Assembly: GCA_907164885.2 (NCBI GenBank)
Contig: OU015493.1
Coordinates: forward strand, 61,515,668 to 61,579,667
Origin: Dolomedes plantarius
Taxonomy: Eukaryota > Arthropoda > Arachnida > Araneae > Dolomedidae
Direction of reading: 5' to 3'
Length of the DNA: 64,000 nt
Shown here: positions 23,458-35,270 of the stretch, piece after piece
How positions within the stretch are numbered: the first letter of the stretch is position 1
Layout: every line of letters starts with the position of its first letter
Made by a program: the position numbers and the translations under genes
Notes under the pieces: generated by a model
Database searches by the model: none
Seen by the model: the letters and a program-made list of their open reading frames with translations, nothing else
What the model was told of the DNA's origin: nothing

Positions 23458-23572
23458 CCCCCCCCCCCCCAAAAAAAAAATAAATAAATAAATAAATAAA
23501 TAAAAATAAAAATAAAAATAAATAAAATAAAAAAAAATAATAAAAAATAAATAAATAAATAAAATAAAAAAA
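23458..23572. repeat. Simple repeats: C run, A run, TAAA/TAAAA repeats
   Basis: A run of cytosines is followed by adenines and then by repeated taaa and taaaa units. Confidence 0.9.
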
Positions 23573-23821
23573 TTAGATGGTAAGGAAGACCTTATTTTTG
23601 TTGTTGTTATTAAGCAGATATGTTACCCAAAATCTACAGTTCATTGGTTTTCAAATAGTTTCTCAAATTTGCTTATTTCATTTTCCTATTGCTTTTGTTA
23701 GCAGTATCTCAAATTTAAAAAAGAAAAAAATGCTATTGCCAATATATTTTCACTGGGGTTGCATGATTTTTTATTCAGAGATAATGGGTAACGCACGAAA
23801 AAAGTTTGTGCACCACTGCTG

Positions 23822-24315
<494 letters not shown>

Positions 24316-24769
24316 ATAACAATAATGCCCCACCATTATTAACTGTCTTGGAAATATAAAGCGTATTCTAAATTATCCTTTCAATAAAGCACATCCCCTA
24401 TTCTAAACTGTGATCTAGAAATAAACTGATAGACCATCTATACTTAATGCACATGCTGATCATTATCGTCATATCTTTCACGCCCCGGCAGGTCCCGGCG
24501 GCCGTTATTGTTAAACATCATGTCGTCAGTTTGTGCCACTTCGTGCAACGATGTATTATTGTGTACCTTTTTTTGATGTCTGCCGTCTTGAAGTATTATT
24601 CAATCAAATATTTCAATCTATTCGTGTATTCGTGTTAGTGATAATTAAAGCTCGAAAATAATTATTGCTTATCATTTCGAAAACTTCTCTCTATGTTCAT
24701 ATAATATGCGTTATCAACAGCAGTGCTTTTGGGGACATTTTTTGTATATAGATGGATAGATAGGCTTAT
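24316..24769. other. No gene recognised
   Basis: Unassigned AT-rich spacer. Confidence 0.5.
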
Positions 24770-25235
24770 CCACATGATCAGAGCCATGCAATATTAACAA
24801 ATTTGGATAATTTTGTGACACAACATTCCACGAAGAAGGACAAAATTTATAACAATATTTTCTTCTAGCTTTTCATTTTGAAAATTGGAAATTTCACCTG
24901 ATGCACAGAATAGTAAATCTTCTATAATCGCCTTTTCTTCTTCTCCTTGTTGTATATCTTTTGGCAATAATATATCTTAATTTTCCTCCTTACCCTCATC
25001 CATTTTTTTCTGCACGTGTGTATCAGAAAATAGTGCCGCTGTCTGAGTCACTTCTTGTTTGATTTTGTTGGGATTCAGATTTAACAACCTCATTGGGCTC
25101 TGATGTTACTGTATTAGTAGATATAGACGCCTATGTAGCCATGTCCCCCATAATTCAGATTGCTTCTCTTGTATTTTCAAACGTTTCTTCTTTCCCTTTT
25201 TATATTACCAACCTGACATCTTTTTAAGTGACATT
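24770..25235 (-). pseudogene. Degenerate ZMYM/hAT N-terminal fragment (tentative)
   Basis: On the minus strand a piece starting MSLKKMSGW near 25232, followed by a Lys-rich stretch and then acidic segments, resembles the start of ZMYM5-like hAT proteins, which often begin with a KKMSGS-type motif. Several stops interrupt it. No hAT ends were located around it. Confidence 0.35.
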
Positions 25236-25456
25236 GTTTTCCTGTATAGGGAAATAAAATATATGAAATATAATACAAGAAAAAAAAACTTCTGTCTTTT
25301 GATTAAGTAATACAGTACTAATAAACGGGGAGCAGTTTCAGTTTGTCAAACACTTTTAATGAACTGAAAAATAATTGCAAGAACTGAATGATAATACTGA
25401 ATTACAAGAACTGAAAAATAATTACAAGAACTGAATGGTGTTGAATTAACTGAAAA

Positions 25457-25912
25457 ATAATTACAAGATAAAAAGAACTTTTTATCTACCATGTTTTTAA
25501 ATTTTCTGTTGAATCACATAAACTTGACAATTCTATGTATTAATAAATACTTTTTAAAAATTTTTTTGATGAATTAACCCATCAACTTCAAAGAAGAGGA
25601 TGAAATGCGTAATCAATCTTTTAGCTCGGGAATTGCGAGCGTGACTTGCGTTTAACTTTTCGCTCCCGTCCCGGTCGGTACATGTCTGCACCATTCTACA
25701 AAACAAAATTAACCAGAAACGAACTCAATTCTGCTTAAAGATGGCTAAAAGTATTTTAAAAGAATGCATTGTCATTGTGTTCTGAGCTATTCTAAAAGTT
25801 TCAAATGTCTTAATAGTCGGGAAGTTAGTTAAAAATCGATTGCAAGATTTGGACTGGACAAACACACACACAAACAAACAAACAAAAAAGCGAGTTAATA
25901 AAAACATGGTAA
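25457..25912 (+). repeat. Interspersed repeat X, copy 1
   Basis: One of four copies in this window, with 41131-41564, 45890-46293 and 48011-48448. Shared blocks in order are: AATTACAAGATAAAAAGAAC, ACCATGTTTTTAAATTTTCT, ACTTGACAATTCTATG, a Cys-less G+C-richer patch around CCCGTCCCGGTCGGTA, GTTCTGAGCTATTCTAAAAG, AATCGATTGCAAGATTTG, and TTAATAAAAACATGGTAA at the end. ACCATGTTTTTA occurs inverted near both ends. No coding frame is conserved. Confidence 0.75.
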
Positions 25913-26199
25913 TAATTAGCAGTTACCAACAAGCATTTAGAAAATTCCCCATTTAAACTGATTGCAACCTAAATATTTACATACTCTACTTTAAATCGCC
26001 TTTCCTATTGAAAAATGTGTTTACCAATTGTTTTTAGTAGTACATGATACAATTAAATTTGGAATAGAATTCGAAATTAACATACTAATTTTAAAAGACA
26101 ACTTATCATAAAAAATAATAAAATACAGATTTATAGTTATAATTAGAAATTATGTACAATTTTATTTCGAGTTTCATTTAAAGTTAAATATGTAAAGTA
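25913..26199. other. No gene recognised
   Basis: Short AT-rich spacer before the Helitron. No homology was seen to the flank of the other long Helitron. Confidence 0.5.
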
Positions 26200-26372
26200 C
26201 TAGCTGTACCCGTTCACACGTTGCTGTGTTTGAACAAAAAGGCAGTTTTGATACCTCAAACATAATTTATTAATGATCAAATGTATACAATACATCAAAA
26301 TGAAAATTAACAATAAAATTATCCCTACATATATGTCATTTGAATATAACATATGTACAAAACATAGATATA

Positions 26373-27592
26373 CACTCAAGAGCCAAAACATTACAACCAC
26401 CTGTCAATAACGAGTTGGCCAATCTTTGGCGCTCAACACAGCTTCAACCCGCCTTGGCATGGATGCCACAAGTCCTTGGTAGATGGCCGGAGACAGATTG
26501 TACCAGAAGTTTAAGCAACGGTCACGCAAATCCGAGATATTGCGAATTGGTGGTCTTTGAACTCTGAGCTGCCGTCCCATGACATCCCAAATGTGTTCAA
26601 TCGGATTGAGATCCGGTGAGTTAGGCGGCCAGGACATTAACTGGAATTCAGCATCATGTTCCTGGAACCACTCCAACACAATTTTAGCCTTGTGACACGG
26701 GGCGTTGTCCTGTTGGAACATTCCATTTCCAGCTGGAAAAACAGAGGCCATGTAAGGGTGCAACTGGTTCGCAATGATGTTCAGATACCCTGTATCATTC
26801 ATGGCCTGCTCTACCACAACCACGGGTCCCAGAGACGCCCAAGAGAACGTCCCCCAAAGCATAATACCGCCACCACCGGCCTGTGTATGACCTACTGTAC
26901 ATTGAGGGAGCAACAGTTCGCTTGGAAGACGGCGTATCCTGACACGGCCATCGGCGTGATGAATGACAAACCGTGATTCATCTGACCAGGCAACTCTCTC
27001 CCACTGATCCATGGACCAGTCGCGATGTTCCCGGTCGCAACGCAGGCGCAGTTGGTGATGACGCTTGGTCAGCTAAGGCACACGAGTGGGACGTTTGCTG
27101 CGTAACCCCATATCCAACAGTGTCCGCTGAACAGTGTGCTGCGATACTATTCTACTTGGCCCTGCATTGTATTGGGCTGTCAGCTGAGCCACTGTCTGGC
27201 TCCGGTTTTGCTTCACCATGCGAGACAGTCTCCGACGACCTTTTTCTTTAATAGCGTGTGGATGTCCAACACCATGTCGTCAACTGCTGGTTTCACCGTC
27301 ATTCATCCACTTTGCATAAGTACTAACAACTGTAGGTCGCGAACAACCCACGAGTCGTGCAGTTTCGGAAATACTTGTTCCGAGCCTTCGAGCCATTACA
27401 ATCTGCCCTCTATCAAAGTCGCTTATATCCACAGCCTTTCCCATCACACACAGAAGTAAGTGAAAGAATGATTCTTCAGACTCTCCAGCAGCAGTTAAAT
27501 ACCACTTCCACCTGATCATGTGCCTTCCACGTCATCCAGGCGAATTAATTGCAAAATGTAGGTGGTGGTCATAATGTTTTGGCTCTTGAGTG
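26373..27592 (-). mobile_element. Tc1-like transposon in the Helitron, dead
   Basis: The ends CACTCAAGAGCCAAAACATT and CACTCAAGAGCCAAAACATT (complement of the right end) are identical over at least 20 bp and are flanked by TA at 26371-26372 and 27593-27594. It is 1220 bp long. The unoccupied site, tatgtatatctatg, is seen in the sister Helitron at about 38998-39011. Confidence 0.93.
26404..27519 (-). pseudogene. Tc1 transposase, frameshifted
   Basis: 27280-27519 gives the N-terminal helix-turn-helix part ([20 protein letters not shown]). 26404-27012 gives the DDE domain with WSDESRF, FQQDNAPCHKA and SPDLNPIEHIWD, so all three acidic residues remain. The two pieces are in different frames and the sequence between them is not open. 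Thirty-six residues lie between the second Asp and the Glu, more than the 34 of classical Tc1. The C-terminus ends in WPTRY. Confidence 0.9.
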
Positions 27593-27733
27593 TACATAGT
27601 TGATCGTAGAATAAACATGCTTCGTCACTTGTGATATTAAACAATATTGCAAACGAATTTCAATTGAACAATAATTTTGTAATTATTAAATATCATCATG
27701 AAATGAATGATATTTCATGATTGATAGTGAACT

Positions 27734-29300
27734 TTATCTTAGTAGTGCTTTTAAATATACAACATTTTTTGTTTTCCTATCTGGTACAAGAACAAATAAA
27801 TTTGATGGTTTTCCAACTCGTGAACACCCAACGTACAGCTGTCCATGTGAGAAGCATGGATTTATCAAATTTAATCCACATAGTTGCAATGATTGTCCCT
27901 GTGCTTTGTTAATGGTCATCGCAAAGGCTAGTAGTACAGGAAACTGTAGACGTTTGAATTCAAATGGAGTATCCGTTGGTATCATGGGAATGCGTGGTAG
28001 TAGTACATGTTCCCCTTGGTGTTTTCCATTTAAAATGGTTGCCTCAATTATGTTATTCATTAATATTTTTACTGATAGCCTAGTTCCATTGCATAGTCGC
28101 AATATAGCACGCTCACTAACCCATTGATTATTTTTATAATTCTGCGATACATTTGGAAAAACTTTATCAATCAATTCATCAGTGGTTTTTACAATGTGAC
28201 AAAAGTTTTCTGGTAATGTAATACAGTGTGTGGATTCGTCCATTTCCATTTTACCATTCCCAATATCTAACATTTGTTTTGCAAATCGTTCAGAAGATTC
28301 ATCCTGATGTAATTGAACACGCATATTGGTCTTTAAAGATATTTTCTCCACATACCTCCATAACACTGATGATTTGAGACATGCATTCAATTCATCTGCA
28401 GGTGTTGAACCTGGTATAACTGGTAGAGTTTTACGAAAATTACCAGCTAGAAAAATGAGTCCACCACCAAAGAGCTGCTCATTTCCTCTCAAATCTTTTA
28501 ATGTGCGATTGAGTGCTTCCAATGATTTCTTGTGTGCCATGGTGCATTCATCCCATATTATAAGCTGACATGATCTTAGTACTTTTTCCATCCCAGAATC
28601 TTAGCTAATATTACATGTTGGAGTTTCAATTACCTGCATATTTAATGGCAATTTCAATGCTGAATGTGCTGTTCGACCACCGTCCAAAAGAGTTGCTGCA
28701 ATACCAGATGATGCAATAGCAAGTGCAATATCATTTTGTGATCTTATATTTGCCAGAATAATTGAAATAAGAAAAGTTTTGCCAATGCCTCCAGGTGCTT
28801 CTAAGAAACATAAACCACAACTCTTGTTAGATATTGCATTTATAATTGTGTCATATGCTGTTCGTTGTTCAAATACCAATTTCGGCAGATTAATTCGAAC
28901 AAATGTTTGTAATTCATTAACATCGAAGTGCGTTTCTCGTTGTATATCACGATCGAAAATGTCATTACCAGATCTATTTGGAGCAATCATTCCCAATTCT
29001 GCCAGTGATTTGTTGGCTATTGTCAAACATACATTCTCAATTAAAAGCAATGCTTCATTGTATATATTTCATGTAAATTGAATATTGGGATTAGCATTTA
29101 TTCTACGCATGCGATGTAAAATGTCTTCACTCATATAGTCTTTATATTTTTCCCAAAGATCCTTTGGATTAGCCGGAAAACATGTAGTTAGTATGATGGA
29201 AAATAGTGTACGTATCTGCTGTGGTTGAGCTGCATTAGACGCATCAGCGAGTGAAATATCCCAATGAGCATCGTTTTCTAAGAGACTTAATTTCTAGAAA
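27734..29300 (-). pseudogene. Helitron Pif1-like helicase region, copy 1
   Basis: Pieces on the minus strand carry the helicase motifs in order: APGGIGKTF (Walker A, with Ile where Thr is usual) in 28601-29050; then, after a TAA at about 28606, [11 protein letters not shown] (motif II), [13 protein letters not shown] (motif III) and, at the end, [12 protein letters not shown] (motif VI) in 27734-28591. An in-frame deletion of about 75 codons joins SERAIL directly to RLCNGTRL. The helicase unwinds DNA during rolling-circle transposition in live elements. Confidence 0.9.
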
Positions 29301-29408
29301 GCCTCACGAAATGTAGCACACACATGGCCATTGACTGTTTTTAATTCTTGGAAAGATCTTGGTCCACGAACTTTGATTAATAATAATCTTAGGTAAAAGC
29401 ATTCTGCG

Positions 29409-31124
29409 TTATTTGGATATACAGACGACCCAATGCTGTGGAAATAAATCTATAGAATATAAATTTAAGTGTCCTTGTACTGCTCTACCTTGTTTACGAC
29501 GCTGAAATTTTCTTGTTGATGTATTCCAAGTCAAATAAGTTGGTACTTCAGAGTACAGTAGTGTCCGTGCAAAGGTATCATTTCTACATAATGTGAAAAA
29601 TTCAGTTAATGTTGTTGGCGGTGGTGACATTGCTCTTGCACGTACATTTTCTGATGTAAAATACACTCGCTGACCATTTTCAAGATGTACTGCTAAATGA
29701 ACAACCGTTGGATATCGCTCATGAATGGAAAATGATAAAATACGCCATACAGTCATATTCATTGCTACTTATGTAGCGTCCCAGTTGATATTGGGTGACT
29801 TCATCGTTAGAAGCAGTTGTATTTTCCACTGCATACACTGCCATATCGCTTCCTTTGTTCACATATTTGCAAATATATTTTATAGCTTTCACTGAATTGC
29901 AGTACTCAACATTTATGTGTGCGTTATAGGTTTTTAGTAGTAATGGAGAATATGGTACTACCCAACGATTATCAACATCAACAGTATTGTTGAGTACTTT
30001 TAGTTTAATGGATTTTCCACCATCTTCGGTAGATCGTCGTCGATAGAGTGGATATCCATCATTGCCTGTAATAGTTTCAGCAAGTAAGTCTCTAGGATAC
30101 CGCTTTGTGCACTTTCCATCTGACATGCATGGTGAATTATTATTTAGTGAGCCATGAATCACATTTTTTGAGACAATATCGTGCAAGTCTTTATCAATTT
30201 CAATGTCTGGTATTTCTGCAGAGATGATTTCATCAATTCTGTTTGGTGTTATCTTTTCCATCATCCATATTAAAATATGCGTATGTGGTAAACCTCTTTT
30301 TTGCCATTCAATGGAATACATCCAACAGCGCGTCTCTCCAAATACATGGTGTTTGACAATAATATCTATTAAAGATTTTAATTTTTGTTTAAATACACGT
30401 GCAGAAAAATATCATGACGATCTGATGGTGATTGTCCAGTTAATAAAAGCTCCTTTATTTCATCCCATGCTGGGTTGCATGTAAATGTGATGAAAAAATC
30501 TGGACGACCATATGCACGAACATACGTCATTGAATCTTGTGCATATTCATGCATGTGTCTTGGGCTGCCTGTAAATGTGGATGGTAAAATGACCATTTTT
30601 CCCAATTCACTGAGATTGCCATCATTTACAACTGCATCACGTAAATGGATGTACTCTTCAGAACGCAATTTGACTTGATTTAGTCGTATGTAGAGGAGTC
30701 TTTCACTTTCTATTTTTGCATACATGTCAACAATGTATTGATGAAATAATTGTCTACATTTCAATATATGATTATCAACATTCTCACGAATCATCGTTCA
30801 ATATGCTTAATAATTCATAGCACTGACCTTTTTGTTAATGTCCACATTAGTTGTAGAATTTCTCATATTAATATTAAAATGATATCCATCCTCTCCTTGC
30901 CAAAAGAGAATCGGATATTGTAATGCATCATATGAACGATGCGTTTCTGATACTTTCTGGACGTCACCATTTCTACGATGAAGAATTATATCGCGAGAAT
31001 TAAATTCTTCACCAACTATGACAATTGCCACTTTATCGATCGTTTTTGCGTTGAATTGTCTTCGATGTTGACCAATAGGTGTTTTATCTGCCTTTATTAT
31101 TACTTTGTAATCGTCAGATGGCAT
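29409..31124 (-). pseudogene. Helitron Rep (HUH endonuclease) region, copy 1
   Basis: Three minus-strand pieces. 30807-31124 is the upstream part, starting MPSDDYKVIIKA. 30378-30794 carries PDFFITFTCNPAWDEI. 29719-30321 carries GLPHTHILIWM, the HUH-type His pair, and KYICKYVNKG with two spaced Tyr that fit the catalytic tyrosines. 29409-29762 continues with PTYLTWNTSTRKFQRR. Frame breaks at about 31110, 30380, 29750 and 29410 all recur in the other copy. Confidence 0.9.
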
Positions 31125-32023
31125 TTGTTCAATGGCGGTTTTAAATAATTTAATTCATTATGTTGTTCAAACAAATTTTGTAATTCAGCGACAATCTCTC
31201 GTTTAGTACTCATATTCACTTGACACCGTTTGTTGATTTGTTCGTCAGTATTTCCCATAAAATATATCTGAAGATATTTGTGATCAGCATTTGGCAAGGG
31301 TAGTAGTGATCCAGCATGGTGATAAATTTGTCCTTGTACTTTAAATGTTGGCATATAATTTGTGCTAACGATATTCGTTGCTCCGAACGATGTCATTTGG
31401 AAGCATGAATTGTACTTGCGTATATTTTTCAAAAAAATTTTTGATTGACTTGTTTCACCTGATACTAAAGTTAATAATGGTTCAGGTGGGGAACGCAAGT
31501 CTGGACACTTTACTTTTCCAACTGCACAGCACATACCTGGTGTTTCGTTTTTAAATTTTTGAGCACCACAATACGTACACTTTTTATCCATTTTTCCAAT
31601 AATTACACTTGGATGAAGACTGTAATTGTAAAGGGGATTGTAATTGAAACCACATAAATTCAAATCAGTATGTATCGTTCGTCTTGTCTGTGTCCTGAGA
31701 ATTCGATTCCTTTGCTGCTTTGCTTGCCTCTGTTCACTCGTTTCTAATGATCGAGCAAGAGTAGTGTGAACTCAATCTCTTTCTTGCCTAGCTTGTCTCT
31801 GCTCACTTGTTTCTAATGATCGAGCAAAAGCAGTGTGATCTCGATCTCTTTCTTGCCTAGCTTGTCTCTGCTCACTTGTTTCTGAAGCTCGAGCAAGAGC
31901 AGTGTGATCTCGATCTCTTTCTTGCCTAGTTTTTCTCTGCTCACTTGTTTCTGAAGCTCGTTCTTCTCTTCTCCTTTTTGCTTGATTTGTAGATCGACCA
32001 TTGGTACTTCGCATTGGTGGCAT
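31100..32023 (-). pseudogene. Helitron N-terminal region with repeated ASETSEQRQARQ units, copy 1
   Basis: Starts MPPMRSTNGRSTNQAKR and contains four 23-residue units (69 bp each) of the type ASETSEQRQARQERDRDHTA, predicted charged helix or coiled coil. A TGA stop interrupts unit 3 near 31772. A cysteine cluster follows (KKCTYCGAQKF...CCAVGKVKC), probably a zinc-binding site. Its role in Helitrons is not known to me. Confidence 0.85.
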
Positions 32024-32540
32024 AATTGAGGGGTTAAATAAAACGTATTTCTAATATTTTTATTTATTCACGTATTAATAATTTATTCTCGTATTAATAA
32101 TTGCAAAAGTTTTTTGACATGTTAAAAAACAACCTACAAACGTATTCCATCCTATAAAAAATAATAGAAGTTGCCATCTTCAGTCATTGTAAAGTAGGAA
32201 TAATACAGAATATGATATCACGCGAATAATACAAAATATAATATCACACATGCAAACAATCTCAGGTGCAGGAATGTAGCAAATATTACATTACGTCATA
32301 CTGCTAGGCTGAATTTCAAATATCATTATTACTAATTAAATGTTATTTTGATATTTTAGGGATATTTGTTCGGGAGCACCTAGAACCCAAACTCTGATTT
32401 AAAAAAAAATTTTTCAAAAACCTTCCGAGGGATATACCTAATAATTCCCCAAATTTTCACGGCGATTGGATGTATGGTTTTTGAATATATCGAGTACAGA
32501 CAGACAGACAGACACACTTTCATTTATATATATATATAGA

Positions 32541-33764
32541 TAAGAAAATACAAAAGTGCAAAGAAAATACAAAAAGTTTTAAATTATTATAATTATTAGG
32601 CCACAAATGTTTATTTTACCAATATAAGCTGTGACATACGGATGTATAACTTCTATATACGTACATACAAAAATATTATCGATATTGACTATTGTCGAAA
32701 TTGAAATTATCACTCGATAACTAAATTTGCTTTTCAAACGGTCAAACGCATTGTTCATATCAGTTGCTTCGATTGCAGTCAATAGCTACCAATAGACGCC
32801 GAACGCATTTTTCCGTTGCATTACAGCACGTAGTAGCAAACATTCCAAAAATTGTGAAATAACTTTTTTAATTTTCTGCGGAAAGACCGGCCAATCACAA
32901 TCGTTGGAGTCTATTCAAATGGTTTAATGTAAGTGTTGGAAGTTATTTGACGGTTGCAGTAAGAATCATAGAATTCTTACTTAAAACTGTTATTTAAATT
33001 AAGTGCATTACTCTTTTTATTATACACTGACAAGCAGAGTGGCGCCTAACACAAAGAGGCCCCAATGGCAGGAGCCATATTGGCCATTGGTTATTTACGA
33101 ATGTGTCATCTATATTAATAAAGTAAGGTCGGAGTCTGTCTGTCGCGGTCACACTTCCAGGTGTACCGGCTCAAATTTGGCCATATTTGAAAATGTCGAA
33201 ATCGATGTATTTTTTTTCATGAAAGTACATAAATGTTACATATTCGGAAAGAGCTTTAAAAACTGAAAATTTTTTCTGCATACACTTAATCTGTTACTTT
33301 AATAGTTTTACAGATATTTCAATTCTAAATGCATACTCCACCGAACAAAACGTAAACACAGCGTAATTCATTCACAGCGTGATTCTCACTAAAATATGTA
33401 TCACTGAGAAATGAAAAATATACCCATGCGGTGAAGTCAAACTTCAAAAGAGATAAAGTTTGACATCACCGCATGGGTATATTTGTCATTTATCACTTGA
33501 TATATTACGCTAACGTGAAATACGTATAATGAAGAATGGCAACAGCTACGGCAAATTTATTTTGCTTTCGCACTTTGTTGGCCAATAAATTGACAAAAAT
33601 TTTCCAAATAAAGCCATAGGTAAAAAAATAAAAAAAAGACAAAAATCATTAAAAAATTAATTTTAAATAAACTAATTGAACCCCAATTTCATTTTTGCTG
33701 CGTTGCCTTTCTTGGGTCTGTAACGGCATAAAATGTAAATAATTGTTTTAAATTGACTCTCAAA
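32541..33764. other. Spacer between the two long Helitrons; possible Helitron-like 5' end
   Basis: No gene is seen. TCTATATTAATAAAGTAAGG at 33109, preceded by A and followed by GAGTCTGTCTGTC, resembles the 5' terminus of yet another Helitron-type element, but no 3' end was paired. The spacer also contains the strong hairpin at 33416-33484. Confidence 0.4.
33416..33484. repeat. 29-bp inverted repeat (hairpin)
   Basis: The left arm 33416-33444 and right arm 33456-33484 are complementary at 28 of 29 positions, around an 11-nt loop (caaaagagata). The arms contain ATACCCATGCGGTGA and its complement. Weaker complementarity continues outward for perhaps 30 more bases on each side. It could be the centre of a foldback MITE or give a miRNA-like precursor. 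Confidence 0.85.
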
Positions 33765-34278
33765 TCTATATATATATAAATGAAAGTGTGTCTGTCTGTC
33801 TGTCTGTACTCGATAGATTCAAAAACCATACATCCAATCGCCGTGAAAATTTGGGAAATTATTAGGTATATCCCTAGGAAGGTTTTTGAAATTTTTTTTT
33901 TAAATCAGAGTTTGGGTTCTACGTGCTCCCGAACAAATATCCCAAAAATATCAAAATAACATTCAATTAGTAATAATGATGTTTTAAATTCAGCCTAGCA
34001 GTATGACGTAATGTAATATTTGCTACATTCCTGCACCTGAGATTGTTTGCATGTGTGATATTATATTTTGTATTATTCGCGTGATATCATATTCTGTATT
34101 ATTCCTACTTTACAAAGACTGAAGATGGCAACTTCTATTATTTTTTATAGGATGGAATACGTTTGTAGGTTGTTTTTTAACATGTCAAAAAACTTTTGCA
34201 ATTATTAATACGAGAATAAATTATTAATACGTGAATAAATAAAAATATTGGAAATACGTTTTATTTAACTCCTCAATT

Positions 34279-35270
34279 ATGCCACCAAAGCGAAGTGCCA
34301 TTGGTCGATCTACAAATCAAGCAAAAAGGACAAGAGAAGAACGAGCTTCAGAAACAAGTGAGCAGAGAAAAACTAGGCAAGAAAGAGATCGACATCACAG
34401 TGCTATTGCTCGAGCTTCAGAAACAAGTGAGCAGAGACAAGCTAGGCAAGAAAGAAATCGAGATCACACTGCTTTTGCTCGAACATTAGAAACAAGTGAA
34501 CAGAGACAAGCTAGGCAAGAAAGAGATCGAGTTCACACTGCTCTTGCTCGATCATTAGAAACGAGTGAACAGAGTCAAGCAAGGCAAGAAAGAGATCGAG
34601 TTCACATTGCTCTTGCTCGATTATTAGAAACGAGTGAACAGAGGCAAGCAAGGCAGCAAAGGAATCGAATTCGCAGGACACAGACAAGACGAACGATACA
34701 TACTGATTTGAATTTATGTGGTTTCAATTACAATCCCCTTTACAATTACAGTCTTCATCCAAGTGTAATTATTGGAAAAATGGATAAAAAGTGTACGTAT
34801 TGTGGTGCTCAAAAATTTAAAATCGAAACACCAGGTATGTGCTGTGCAGGTGGAAAAGTAAAGTTACCAAACTTGCGTTCACCACCTTAACCATTATTAA
34901 CTTTAGTATCAGGTGAAACAAGTCAATCAAAAAAAATTTTTTTAAATATACGCAAGTACAATTCATGCTTCCAAATGACATCGTTCGGAGCAACGAATAT
35001 CGTTAGCACAAATTATATGCCAACATTTAAAGTACAAGGACAAATTTATCACCATGCTGGATCACTACTACCCTTGCCAAATGCTGATCACAAATATCTT
35101 CAGATATATTTTATGGGAAATACTGACGAACAAATCAACATACGGTGTCAAGTGAATATGAGTACTAAACGAGAGATTGTCGCTGAATTACAAAATTTGT
35201 TTGAACAACATAATGAATTAAATTATTTAAAACCGCCATTGAACAAATGCCATCTGACGATTACAAAGTA
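34279..35270 (+). pseudogene. Helitron N-terminal region with repeated ASETSEQRQARQ units, copy 2
   Basis: Starts MPPKRSAIGRSTNQAKR. It has five 23-residue (69-bp) units from about 34344 to 34670, one more than copy 1, all open. The same CTYCGAQ...CC cysteine cluster follows, then a stop at 34888-34890 in place of the Glu read in copy 1. The frame resumes to 35270, where it runs out inside the overlap with the Rep frame. Confidence 0.85.

Larger units (their letters stand above)
20244..23821. mobile_element. hAT-like element with nested Helitron, mariner and LTR
   Basis: The left end CAGTAGTGGTGCGAAAATTG and the complement of the right end, CAGCAGTGGTGCACAAACTT, are similar to the ends of the 13988-15088 element (GAGGTGCGCGAACTT) and lead into a GGGTAGCGACCCA block. 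No convincing 8-bp duplication was found. Inside are the Helitron at 20338-22409 and an LTR at 22873-23127. No transposase is readable. Confidence 0.6.
26200..32540 (-). mobile_element. RepHel Helitron, long copy 1, degenerate, with nested Tc1
   Basis: Minus-strand element. The 3' end CTAG (26200-26203) is next to A, which is T in element orientation, and is preceded by the hairpin GTTCAAAC-acagcaac-GTGTGAAC. The 5' end TCTATATATATATATAAATG is at 32540, preceded by A in element orientation. It encodes broken Rep and Pif1-like helicase parts. After removing the Tc1 it is about 5.1 kb, 225 bp shorter in the helicase and one 69-bp unit shorter in the N-terminal repeats than the copy at 33765-39174. 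Confidence 0.92.

Noticed and set aside
26656..27459. Plus-strand frames of 92-107 codons
   Set aside because: They lie opposite the Tc1 transposase and are its antisense shadows.
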